A stretch of 64,000 nt of DNA from Maribacter sp044594925 (lineage in GTDB: Bacteria > Bacteroidota > Bacteroidia > Flavobacteriales > Flavobacteriaceae). The notes under the pieces were generated by a model. That model was not told the DNA's origin. It saw nothing but the letters and a program-made list of their open reading frames with translations, and searched no databases. A program made the position numbers and the translations under genes. This document shows positions 50,349 to 60,300 of the stretch, in pieces; position 1 is the first letter of the stretch, and every line of letters starts with the position of its first letter. The stretch lies in assembly GCF_044594925.1 (NCBI RefSeq), contig NZ_CP138991.1, forward strand, positions 3,932,493-3,996,492, read 5' to 3'.

Positions 50349-53300
50349 ATGAAACAGAAGTTTGCATGGATGTTGATGCCTATAATGGTATTGTTCATCT
50401 CATTTTCTTATGCGCAGGAAAAATCGGTTTCCGGTACAATAACTGATCAAAGTGGTTTGCCTCTTCCAGGGGTGTCCGTGGTCGTTGTGGGTACAACTAA
50501 CGGAACACAATCGGATTTTGACGGTAACTACGCAATTACCGCGAACATTGGCCAAACACTACGTTTTTCTTATTTAGGTCAGAAGACTATAAGTAGAGCT
50601 GTAGGACAGGCAGGTACAATTAACGTACAGATGGAAGAGGACGCAGAAGCCTTGGAAGAAGTTGTAGTTGTAGGTTATGGCTCTAAATCTAGGGCGCTTT
50701 CTACTTCGGCAGTATCATCTATTGCTCCGGCAAAAATCGAAGCATTTGTACCATCAACGAGTATTGATAATATTTTGCAAGGTCAGGCTGCCGGTGTGCA
50801 GGTGACTGCAGCTAACGGTAGGCCTGGTCAAACGGCTTTCGTTCAAATTAGGGGTGTTGGTTCGATCAACGCAAGCACAACGCCGCTCTATGTTGTAGAT
50901 GGCACACCTGTTAATGGGGATTTCATTAATAACATCAGTCCTAGTGATATTGCTACTTTTTCCATACTAAAAGATGCTGCTACAGTTTCTAAATATGGTT
51001 CAAGAGGGGCTAACGGTGTAGTTTTGATTACTACGAAAACTGGTAGATCCGGAGACGCCAGAGTGGTCTTCCGTTCTTCCACAGGTTTCGGGCAAAGGAT
51101 AAAAGATCCCTTTGATATTATGAATACCGAACAAAAATTGGAATTGGAAAGACAATTTGCGGAATTGGGGGTTGAGGCGGCTCAAAGTTTGCCAGGTGCT
51201 ACGGCTACTCCAGCTGAAAGAGCAAGATTACTTGCTTTGGATACAAACTGGGAAGAAGAGCTTCTTAGAAGTTCTTTTATTCAGTCAAATAATCTTTCGA
51301 TTTCCGGAGGAGATGAAAAAATGACTTATTTCCTATCTTTAGGTTATGATAAGAATACGGGTATTATTGATCGTATCGATGGTTTTGAAAGAGTTACCGC
51401 TCGTTTGAATACTACTTACCAAGCTAAAGATTGGTTGAATATAGGTACTAATATCTCTTTGGCTAGAAATACTACAGATCTTCCAAGAGATAGAAATAAT
51501 GTTCAAAACCCATTTAGGGCCTTATACGATTACAATCCATGGGATCCATTATTTTTAAGGGATGATGCTGGTAACATTGTAACTGATGATCAGGGTGAAA
51601 ATGTATTTAACCCTACAACAACAGGTTTCCCAATTGCACGGGCTTTATTAACGGAGCCAGAGGATAATAGAAATTTTTTGATCATAGGTAACTTATTTGC
51701 TGATATTAAACTTTCGGAGAAATTTTCTAACAGATTTTCTGTAGGGGCAACCTCAAACAGATTCAACAGAACTAATCGTTCGTTGGCTGGTGGTGTTCTT
51801 CAAGGATTTATTGGTGATGCTGATTTCCCTGGTACCCAAACAGATAACTTTACACAGCGTTTAGAGTATAATGTGAACAACTTACTTACTTATGCTGATA
51901 CCTTCAAGGGAGTTCATAATGTTTCTGCTAGTTTCTTAGTGGAATATAATGAGAATATAAGAACGGACTTGTTTGCAACCGCGAGAGGTTTCCCTTCTCC
52001 AAATATTCCTTATCAAGATGTGGCTGCTGAGGCAACTGCCTCAGGAAGTGAAGAAGATAGAAGTATTTTATTTTCTCAAGGTTTGTTCTTGGATTATGAT
52101 TATGACGGTAAATATATTGTTTCGGGTTCTGTTAGAAGGGATGGTTCTTCTAGATTTGGACCAAGTAATCAATATGGATATTTTTACAGTGCCAGTGCGG
52201 CATGGAATATTGCTGAAGAAAATTTCATGCAGAATTCAATTTTCAATGATTTAAAGTTAAGAGGTTCTTTCGGTACCTCTGGTAACCAGAATATTGGTGA
52301 TTTCGAATTTTTAAATCTGTTGGATTTTGGTAACACCTATAATGGACAGACTACGGCATTGCCTGTAGGTGTCGGCAACCCCGATATTAAGTGGGAGTCG
52401 CAAGAGATTTTGGATATTGGAGTTGAATTTGGACTTTTCAATAATAGAATAAGTGGTGTTGTTGATTACTTCGAAAAGACTTCTGGAGACTTGTTATTGA
52501 ATAGACCAATTTCTCAAACGGTTGGTGATGAAGATAACTCTATATTGGCAAATATTGGAGAAATTGAAAATACAGGTGTAGAGGTATCATTAAATGCTGA
52601 TGTTATTAGAGGGGAAGACTTCTTATGGACTATTGGTGGTAATATCGCTTTCTTGGACAATGAAGTTGTTTCTCTTGTAGATGGTGCGGATATCAATAAC
52701 GGAAACACATTATTGAGAGAAGGGGAAGAAATTAATTCTTTCTTTCTAGTAAGGTATGCCGGTGTTAATCCAGGAAACGGGGAACCACTTTATCTTGATG
52801 TAGATGGTAACGTTACTAACGAATATAGCACTGCGAATCAGGTGCTGTTGGAGGGTAAATCGCCAGCCGCAGATTTAGAAGGTGGTTTTTACTCTAATTT
52901 CAGGTATAAAGGTTTTGGATTACGAACTGATTTCGTTTTCAAAGCCGGTAACTATATTACGAACTTCCAGCGTTCAGCTGGTGTGTCTATTGGAAATATA
53001 GATAGCAACCAAAGGGTGGAAGCTTTTAATTATTGGAAACAACCAGGCGATCAAAATGTATTACCTAGTCCATTATTTGCAGGTACCGCGGATCAAACAT
53101 CTACGCGTTTCTTAGAAAGAGGCGATTACCTTAGACTTAGAACTTTAACTTTGGATTACAGAGTGCCTTCTTCATTGTTAAGAAATTTTGGATTGGATAG
53201 CATTAGATTATTTGCCACTGGTCAGAACTTATTTACGGTTTCTGGCTACAACGGTGATCCTGAAATTGGTTTAGGTTCGGCAGAGACAGCAGAAGCTGGA

Positions 53301-53387
53301 GATGCTGGATTCGTTCCAGGTGAGTTCTCTCTTTTTAGTTATCCACAAACTAAATCTTACATATTTGGAATCGAAGTTGGATTTTAA
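50349..53387 (+). CDS. SusC/RagA family TonB-linked outer-membrane protein
   Basis: 1012 residues from the ATG at 50349; an upstream TTG in frame adds ten residues and is not preferred. A signal peptide (MKQKFAWMLMPIMVLFISFS) is followed by a carboxypeptidase-like regulatory domain (TITDQSGLPLPGVSVVVVGT), then a plug domain with VVVVGYGSKSRALSTSAVSS and IQIRGVGSINASTTPLYVVD-like text (here VQIRGVGSINASTTPLYVVD), then a beta-barrel. It would import a ligand captured by the SusD protein. No anti-sigma/sigma pair or glycoside hydrolase is adjacent, so the substrate is open. Confidence 0.95.
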   Translation: MKQKFAWMLMPIMVLFISFSYAQEKSVSGTITDQSGLPLPGVSVVVVGTTNGTQSDFDGNYAITANIGQTLRFSYLGQKTISRAVGQAGTINVQMEEDAEALEEVVVVGYGSKSRALSTSAVSSIAPAKIEAFVPSTSIDNILQGQAAGVQVTAANGRPGQTAFVQIRGVGSINASTTPLYVVDGTPVNGDFINNISPSDIATFSILKDAATVSKYGSRGANGVVLITTKTGRSGDARVVFRSSTGFGQRIKDPFDIMNTEQKLELERQFAELGVEAAQSLPGATATPAERARLLALDTNWEEELLRSSFIQSNNLSISGGDEKMTYFLSLGYDKNTGIIDRIDGFERVTARLNTTYQAKDWLNIGTNISLARNTTDLPRDRNNVQNPFRALYDYNPWDPLFLRDDAGNIVTDDQGENVFNPTTTGFPIARALLTEPEDNRNFLIIGNLFADIKLSEKFSNRFSVGATSNRFNRTNRSLAGGVLQGFIGDADFPGTQTDNFTQRLEYNVNNLLTYADTFKGVHNVSASFLVEYNENIRTDLFATARGFPSPNIPYQDVAAEATASGSEEDRSILFSQGLFLDYDYDGKYIVSGSVRRDGSSRFGPSNQYGYFYSASAAWNIAEENFMQNSIFNDLKLRGSFGTSGNQNIGDFEFLNLLDFGNTYNGQTTALPVGVGNPDIKWESQEILDIGVEFGLFNNRISGVVDYFEKTSGDLLLNRPISQTVGDEDNSILANIGEIENTGVEVSLNADVIRGEDFLWTIGGNIAFLDNEVVSLVDGADINNGNTLLREGEEINSFFLVRYAGVNPGNGEPLYLDVDGNVTNEYSTANQVLLEGKSPAADLEGGFYSNFRYKGFGLRTDFVFKAGNYITNFQRSAGVSIGNIDSNQRVEAFNYWKQPGDQNVLPSPLFAGTADQTSTRFLERGDYLRLRTLTLDYRVPSSLLRNFGLDSIRLFATGQNLFTVSGYNGDPEIGLGSAETAEAGDAGFVPGEFSLFSYPQTKSYIFGIEVGF

Positions 53388-53400
53388 AAAAAATAAAGAC

Positions 53401-54852
53401 ATGAAAAATAAAAATAAATATATATTAAGCATCTTCGCGGCACTTGCTTTTATGGCTTGTGATGACGAAATTGATAGACTTCAGCCATTTACGGAAGGTA
53501 ATCCAGATACGTTTTTTAATTCTGTTTCCTCATTTCAAAATGGTATAGACGGTGTTTACAGACAACTCTGGAATTACTATAGTTCTCCTGGTTCAGGTTT
53601 GCAAGGTATTCCAGATATCTTAGCTGATAATGTTATCTTGGTTCAAACAGGTCGTCGTTCTAACGAGGTTTATTATGATTACAGATACAACCCTAATACA
53701 GGTGGGGCAATTCCATTATATTGGAGTGAATGTTACGAAGCTGTTAATGTCGCCAATTTGGTAATAGGAGCAATAGACAATTTGCCAGACGGTGACGCTA
53801 AAGATAATATCTTAGGCCAAGCTTTAGCGGCTAGGGCATATGCGCATTTTGATTTGGCTAGAATATTCGCAGAAATACCTACCCAGAGTGGTAATGCTAA
53901 CGGTTCTGATGGAATTGTCTATGTAAAAGTAGAGGATGGTGATACTACAGATCCTTTTGCACAACCAGCTAGGGAAAGTGTTGCAAGTAACTATGCCGAA
54001 ATTATCGGTGATTTGGAACGCGCGAGTGGTTTAATTGCAGATGATAATGGTGAAGGAAGACTGAACAGGGACGGTGTTTTTGGAATATTGTCTAGAGTAT
54101 ACCTTTATAACGGTGACTATCAAAAAGCAATTGATGCGGCTGACCAGGTATCAACTACCTTAGCAAATGGTACTGAACTCCCTGACGTTTATACTGACGA
54201 CAGCTCTGCTGGTATTGTTTTTGAGCTTTCAATAAACACTACATCGGAAGCGAACGGAAATAACGTTGGTGTTCTTTACAGTCAATCCAATGCTACATCA
54301 ACAATTTCTGAGTATGCTTTAGACTTCGATTTCTTCAATAGCATATCTGCTAATGATTTAAGGAGGAACGTAATTCAGTTTGTTGGTACCAATCAAGGTA
54401 ACGACTATAATGCAGCACTTAAATTTTTAGGTGAAGCTGGCCAAGTTAATGGCCGTGTAGATGTTAAGGTGATTAGAGCTGCTGAAGTTTTACTGAACAA
54501 AGCAGAGGCGCAATTTGAACTTGGTCTTGAAGCTGATGCTTTAGCAAGTTTAAATGAACTGAGAAGCCAAAGATTTACACCGTTCACCGCGGGTACAGAG
54601 GAAGGTGCAGGTTTAGAGGATGCTATTCAGTTTAATCGTAGAGTTGAGTTATGTCTTGAAGGTCATAGATTCTTTGATTTGAAGAGAAGAGGTGAGAGTA
54701 TTAATAGATCTCCTAATGGAGATATTATAGATGGTTCTGGTACACCTGCAGAAATTTTAACTTTAGCTGCAGGTGATTTTAGATTTCAATTACCTATTCC
54801 TACTGATGAGACTGCGGCTAATCCTAACCTTTCTCAAAATGATGGGTACTAA
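53401..54852 (+). CDS. RagB/SusD family nutrient-binding lipoprotein
   Basis: 483 residues from the ATG at 53401, which begins a lipoprotein signal (KNKNKYILSIFAALAFMAC, Cys 20). The SusD fold is visible as helical text: GIDGVYRQLWNYYSSPG, AYAHFDLARIFAEIPTQSGN, then AEVLLNKAEAQFELGLEADA and RVELCLEGHRFFDLKRRGES, the last being a SusD signature. It binds ligand on the cell surface as partner of the SusC protein upstream, 13 nt before. Confidence 0.95.
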   Translation: MKNKNKYILSIFAALAFMACDDEIDRLQPFTEGNPDTFFNSVSSFQNGIDGVYRQLWNYYSSPGSGLQGIPDILADNVILVQTGRRSNEVYYDYRYNPNTGGAIPLYWSECYEAVNVANLVIGAIDNLPDGDAKDNILGQALAARAYAHFDLARIFAEIPTQSGNANGSDGIVYVKVEDGDTTDPFAQPARESVASNYAEIIGDLERASGLIADDNGEGRLNRDGVFGILSRVYLYNGDYQKAIDAADQVSTTLANGTELPDVYTDDSSAGIVFELSINTTSEANGNNVGVLYSQSNATSTISEYALDFDFFNSISANDLRRNVIQFVGTNQGNDYNAALKFLGEAGQVNGRVDVKVIRAAEVLLNKAEAQFELGLEADALASLNELRSQRFTPFTAGTEEGAGLEDAIQFNRRVELCLEGHRFFDLKRRGESINRSPNGDIIDGSGTPAEILTLAAGDFRFQLPIPTDETAANPNLSQNDGY

Positions 54853-54872
54853 TAATTAAAAAATTGAATAAA

Positions 54873-55724
54873 ATGAAAAATATATTTTTTAAAAAATTAG
54901 CAGGTGCAATAGCTGTTCTTTCGCTGTTCGTTTCCTGTGAGGATTTTGAAATCCCGATTTACGATAAAGATAATGGTCAAACTTTGCTGACCGTATTTAG
55001 TACTCCTGGCCAGTTATTGCCAGTTCCGGACACCGGGGCGACGACTTCATTCGAAGTTGGGGTTACAACTATAAGTGATACGGATAGAACGGTATCTTTG
55101 AGTATTGATCCGTCTTCTACTGCCGATCCATCGGCATATTCAGTTCCTAGTTCTGTGGTTATCCCTGCGGGGTCTTACAGTGTAGAAGTTCCTGTGGCAG
55201 GAAACTTCGACGGTGTTCCTGAATTAGGTCTTGCTTCTGTTGTTGTAAGTGTAGATGCAATTACTGATGATAATGAAGTTTTAATCGGTTCAAATAATAC
55301 ACATACTATAGATTTCTTTAGATTTTGTCCTTTTCAAGGTGGCGCTACTTTTACAGGCGATTACCAATTGGAGACTTTATCTTTAGGGATTTTTGATGTT
55401 ACTACATTAACGGATGGTGTGGTTACTATCAGTGAGGGATCTACGGTAGCTGATAGAGAGTTTTCCATCGCTGCTTATCCGGCATTTGGAGCGTTTTCTC
55501 CATTTACGTTTAGATTCAGTCTTATCTGCGGTGAAATAGTTGTTACCGCGGTAGACAACATCAATGTTGGTTGTGGTGGAGGAAATGCTATCGGAGCATC
55601 TACAACCGTAACTTCAACTTATACTGAGGATGATGATAGTACCATAGTTATTAATTTTGTAGATGATACTAGAGGTCAATGTCAGCCGCCAGTTGAGGTT
55701 GCAATAAGATTAACTAAGATTTAA
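54873..55724 (+). CDS. SusCD-associated surface lipoprotein, 283 aa
   Basis: The start is the ATG at 54873 with a lipoprotein signal (KNIFFKKLAGAIAVLSLFVS then CEDFEI). The body has a Calx-beta/DUF1735-like sandwich at about 40-140 (TSFEVGVTTISDTDRTVSLS) and a second beta domain with a Cys-containing end. It is the third gene of the SusC/SusD operon, 20 nt after SusD, and is presumably a surface ligand-binding protein of the same system. Confidence 0.85.
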   Translation: MKNIFFKKLAGAIAVLSLFVSCEDFEIPIYDKDNGQTLLTVFSTPGQLLPVPDTGATTSFEVGVTTISDTDRTVSLSIDPSSTADPSAYSVPSSVVIPAGSYSVEVPVAGNFDGVPELGLASVVVSVDAITDDNEVLIGSNNTHTIDFFRFCPFQGGATFTGDYQLETLSLGIFDVTTLTDGVVTISEGSTVADREFSIAAYPAFGAFSPFTFRFSLICGEIVVTAVDNINVGCGGGNAIGASTTVTSTYTEDDDSTIVINFVDDTRGQCQPPVEVAIRLTKI

Positions 55725-55753
55725 TATAATTTTATTGAGTTTATATTAATTTT

Positions 55754-55789
55754 AAAAGCTCGTTCTTATACCTATAAGAGCGAGCTTTT
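55754..55789 (+). terminator. Terminator of the SusC/SusD operon
   Basis: A 17-bp stem (16 pairs matched) starting AAAAGCTCG and ending CGAGCTTTT, with a 2-nt loop and a T run. It lies 30 nt after the operon's last stop. Confidence 0.8.
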
Positions 55790-55865
55790 TATTTCTAGTC
55801 TATACCTCATAAGGGGTATACTAGTTGGTTTTATGGAGTCAAGAATTGCTAAAAGAAAAAATTAA

Positions 55866-56555
55866 ATGAGAAGAATTAAGATTGTAATGCTATTTTTCCT
55901 TTCAACATATGGGCTATTCGCCCAGGTAAGTTTTAATAACCCTGATGAAGGAGGGGCTGTTTCGTTTAGAACTACCGATACGCGGACTTATGAAAATGAG
56001 GAAGATGTAGCAGAGGGTTCTCAATATTGGAACGATGAATTTGAAAATGGCGAAGTGTACATTAATGATAAGTTAGAATTACGTGGTGAGCTTAGATTTA
56101 ACGCTTATAAAAGTGAGATAAATGTAAAGGAAAATAAATACGAGTTCTACTCTCTTTTAAAAAGGCCTTATATACATGTGAAAATCAACAATGAAGTATA
56201 TAAGATGCAAAACTATCTTGATGATGAAGGTTCTAATAGGGTAGCTTATTTTAAGATTTTAAATGAAAATAGTGCGGTCAAATTATTGTTTAAGCCTGAA
56301 ATAATTTTGAAAAGAGGTAGGACCGCAACTACCAATTATGATAGAACAAGTAAGCCAAGGTATATAAGATTACCTTCATATTACATTATGAAAGGAGATA
56401 ATCCTGCGGAGAAGACCTATTTAGGAAAACGTAATATTCTTAAAGTCTTGGGCGGGAACAAAGATGTTTATAAGGTCTTTATAAAAGAAAATGATTTAAA
56501 CATGCGAGATGAAGAAGATGTGATACGGCTACTTGAATATAGCGCAACACTTTAA
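55866..56555 (+). CDS. Hypothetical exported protein, 229 aa
   Basis: The signal peptide is RRIKIVMLFFLSTYGLFAQ. The body is charged and beta-rich (YINDKLELRGELRFNAYKSE, then NEVYKMQNYLDDEGSNRVAY). No family is recognised. The gene follows the SusC/SusD terminator and may have its own promoter. Convergent with the next gene; a perfect palindrome separates them. Confidence 0.75.
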   Translation: MRRIKIVMLFFLSTYGLFAQVSFNNPDEGGAVSFRTTDTRTYENEEDVAEGSQYWNDEFENGEVYINDKLELRGELRFNAYKSEINVKENKYEFYSLLKRPYIHVKINNEVYKMQNYLDDEGSNRVAYFKILNENSAVKLLFKPEIILKRGRTATTNYDRTSKPRYIRLPSYYIMKGDNPAEKTYLGKRNILKVLGGNKDVYKVFIKENDLNMRDEEDVIRLLEYSATL

Positions 56556-56561
56556 AATAGT

Positions 56562-56599
56562 AAATAGAAAGGGCCACCTATAGGTGGCCCTTTCTATTT
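56562..56599. terminator. Bidirectional terminator, perfect 38-nt palindrome
   Basis: The left half starts AAATAGAAAGGGCCACC and the right half is its exact complement, with no loop mismatch. It lies between convergent genes and overlaps the stop codon of the fibronectin-like lipoprotein gene. Confidence 0.85.
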
Positions 56600-57323
56600 A
56601 ATTGGTTTTAAATTCAAATACTTCTGAAGAAGAAGTGTTGTTGCTCGAGTCTTTAGTTACTACTCGCCAATAGTAAGTGGTAGCTGCAACCACTTGAGTG
56701 GTAATGTTGGATTCCACCGTTACGCCTATGCTGGTCGCAGGAGGGCTAACTGTGTCAAAAAATATTTCGTACTCCATAATATCATCATCAACATCGCTTC
56801 CAGACCATTCCAAGGTTAAGTTTCCAGAACTTGAAAGTGATGACCCTCTTTGAGGACTTAGTGCAACGGCTGGAAAAGGAGCATAATTAAGTATTCCCTC
56901 ACCAGCATTATAAAAGCGCCATGAGGCACTTTGAGCAATTTCAGTAGTTCCGGTTGCTTTACTGATTACAAACCACTCATAAGGTGTTCCTCTCAAAAGA
57001 GTAATAGGTGCGGAATTTGTATTACTTATAATTCTCGCAAGGGAATTGGTATTCAAATTAGTCAGATTAATTTCATAACTACTGGTATTAGTAGACGCGT
57101 TCCACTGAAATATAACAGTGCTCTGAGTGTCGTTTAAGATTTCACCTTCTGTGCATTCCTCATTATTATCAGGAAAAATTAATGTACTTATTCCTGGAGG
57201 CGTTACGGTTTCAGGTGTATCTGGTATATCAGGTTCGTCGCTACCACTACCTCCTCCGCATGATAGTAAAATAGTGCAGGCAAGTAGTGGTAAAAAATTT
57301 GTCTTTATGGTGAAATATTTCAT
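56598..57323 (-). CDS. Lipoprotein with fibronectin-type repeats, 241 aa
   Basis: The lipoprotein signal is LPLLACTILLSCGGGSGSD (Cys 22), followed by an acidic Pro-rich linker and two FN3-like modules: SYEINLTNLNTNSLARIISN with GTPYEWFVISK, and VDDDIMEYEIFFDT with ATTYYWRVVTKDSSNNTSSS. Such proteins bind other proteins or sugars at the surface. It lies 29 nt downstream of the large secreted repeat protein, so a shared transcript is likely. Confidence 0.85.
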   Translation of the reverse strand: MKYFTIKTNFLPLLACTILLSCGGGSGSDEPDIPDTPETVTPPGISTLIFPDNNEECTEGEILNDTQSTVIFQWNASTNTSSYEINLTNLNTNSLARIISNTNSAPITLLRGTPYEWFVISKATGTTEIAQSASWRFYNAGEGILNYAPFPAVALSPQRGSSLSSSGNLTLEWSGSDVDDDIMEYEIFFDTVSPPATSIGVTVESNITTQVVAATTYYWRVVTKDSSNNTSSSEVFEFKTN

Positions 57324-57352
57324 AGCTATTTTTTTAGGATAAGAAATCCGAA

Positions 57353-60300
57353 TTACTTTATAATTACTTTATAATTAGTAAGGGTTGTTTTGCTTTTGAT
57401 GTTTAGAATATAAACACCTTTAGATAGTGCGGATACATTTAATACCAGACGCCCATCCACTGTATTGAACGCTTTGCGCAGTACTCTTTCTCCTACCAGA
57501 TTAAAAATAGAAAGCTCTACTTTGTCATTGAAAGATTCTTGATTTAAATTAACATTAAGAATACCGTCTGAAACTGGATTTGGATAAATTAGAAGTTCTG
57601 AAGAGAGTATAATTTTTTCCTCATAAATTCCTTGACAATCTTTACCTGTTTCGACTTTTAATGTATTCTCAATTTGACTAAGTGGAATCGTAATATTAGA
57701 ATCAGAGGTCACATAAATTAAATCATTTAAGGTTATTTTATATGAACTGCTTCCGGATAGGGCTAAAGTTATTTCAGCTTTTAATGAACTTACTTTGGAA
57801 GAAACAGATAGTGGTTCAGGTTCTGTAATGCCTATATTCCAACATTGGATGTAATCTGCCTGTCCGGATACGGTTACACATACCTCATAATTTCCTGCTG
57901 CTAAATTTTCAAAACTAGCTGTTTCCGAAAAGGTAATTGTCTCCGTTGTTGAACCTGTAATTACAGCGGTATAGTTCAAATTCTCCGCAGCTGTTATAGA
58001 TACTTTTCCATTGTTGCTGGATATACAGGTCTCGCCGGTTGTCAAAAGTGAAAAATTATTAGCTGGCAAAGAAAAGATGGTACAGCCCGTAACGTCAACT
58101 ATTGCATTAGCTGGGGTATCATCGCAAAGGTCGTCTGTATTAAGTACGCCATCGTTATCCAAATCAGTATCACATATGTCACCGATACCATCGTTATCGG
58201 CGTCCGCTTGATCAACGTTTACATTCAAAGGGCAGTTGTCAACGGCATCTAAAATTCCATCACCATCATCGTCCGTATCACAAACATCTCCTATACCGTC
58301 TCCATCGGTGTCTAGCTGATTTGCATTGCCTACGAGTGGGCAGTTGTCATCAACATCCAAGATTCCGTCGTTATCATCATCGTCATCATCTTGAAAACCT
58401 TCTACAACAAAATCATCAAGGATGACACCTTCGTCATTTGTATTAGCGTCTGCATGAAAAACAATCCGGAAAAGAACATTATCCTCATTTGTTAAATCAG
58501 TTTCTCCGTTGGCGGCATTAGCTTCAAAATCATAAGCATAGGTTACTAAATCTGTACTTTGACCATTCCACTGACCCCCGGGACAATTTTGACAATCGTC
58601 ATCTTCTCCAGAACTTTCATTGGTCCTATCGCTGTTGTACCAATTGGGTTGACTGTTTATGTTGCCCAAAAGATTCCATGAGGCACCATCGTCGATAGAG
58701 TATTGTACATAAATGATATCAAAATTCTCTTCCAAAGCATATGCCATGTCAAATTTCAAGACCGGCGCCAGAATAGCTGATAGCTCGTAACAGTCGCTAA
58801 CTAGTATTCCTTTAACATTATCGCCATGGTTACCATCTAAATTTGTTCCATAAACCTGGCTTCCTGAGCTCGTAGTATTTAATAGTGTTCCACTAGGTGT
58901 GCCAAGTTCCCAAACCTGTCCCTCTGCACCTTCATTAAAATTGACTAGCGCGTCATCAGCGTTTTCAAAAGTATTTACAGCACCACCTAGACCAAAGTCA
59001 TTTACAAAGAATGAATGAGACAACGTATTGTTGTCGTCAAAAGCATCGTTAGTAATGGTAACGGTTACTGATAGTACTGTTTTTCCAATTGTAGTCTTGG
59101 TAAAGGATGGTAAGGTCAGTGTTTCCGTTTCATCTGTGTTCAGTGTTCCGGTCCAGACAAAACTTTCTGAATTTGCTCCGTCCAAAGAATATTCAATGGT
59201 AACTTCATTGGCCGGATTAGTACCTTTGTTTTCAATTGTTATTTCTGGCGTAATTTCACCACAGAGTACTACGTTTACACCTGGTGTAAGACTTACTAAT
59301 CTTATGTCATTATCAGGTACTTGAATAGGAATGGGGGATTGCCATATGCCACGACCATAGGTGCTGGCCGTTATAGTTTCTTCGTCCAGGCTTATTTCCA
59401 AATCAGAGAAAGGCGTGTTCGGTAGGTTCTCAAAATATGTTTCCCATTCCGTTAACGTGTCGTCCAATCGATATACACCTAAATTTGTGCCAACATAAAT
59501 GGGGTTTTGAGTATGTCTGTCTTGGTGTACTATGGATAAAAATGCCTGATCTGTAGAAAGATCTAATGTTATATCCTCAATTGTTCCAATATTACCATCA
59601 ACTGTCATTTTAAAAACACCTCGTTCGGCAGGTTGTCCACTTTGAGATGTACCAACTCTATTTGAGGTAGTAACGTACACAATATTAGAGTCAGAATTAT
59701 TTATTGACATATCGGAAATTGCTGAATCAAAATTTCCTACCGCCACAAAAGTTATTCCCCGGTTAGAACTTTTATAAACGGTGTTGCTTTCGGCAACATA
59801 TATAATATCCGGATTTTTTACATCAATCTCAATATCTTCGATACTGCTTGAGCCTATATTTTGAGAAACTTTCTCCCAGCTATTTCCTACTAGCTTGTAT
59901 AGCGCATCAAAGCCAGAGTATACTTCACTTTCGCTATTAACTGCTAATGGTGTAATCCAATTACCACTTATTGTTTGTCCATCATTGTCAGTAGGAGCAC
60001 TAACTCCTCCCAGACTTTGTCCTGCATCTGTCGTAATAAAAAGTACTTGTCCAAATTGAGGGAAACCATAGATTAAATTACTGTTGTTAGGGTCAATTTC
60101 ATATTCCATACCATCACCACCAGTATAGATATTCCAACTACCTTCGTTAAGTACAAAGCCCGAATTATCCTGAGAACCGGCTGCAATTCGTGCATCATCT
60201 CCCTTCGCTATGGAAACTCTGTAAAATTGGGTGATTTCCAAACCTGCCGACCGGTCATCAAAGGTTAACCCTCCATCGTCAGTAACGTATAAGCCACCAT

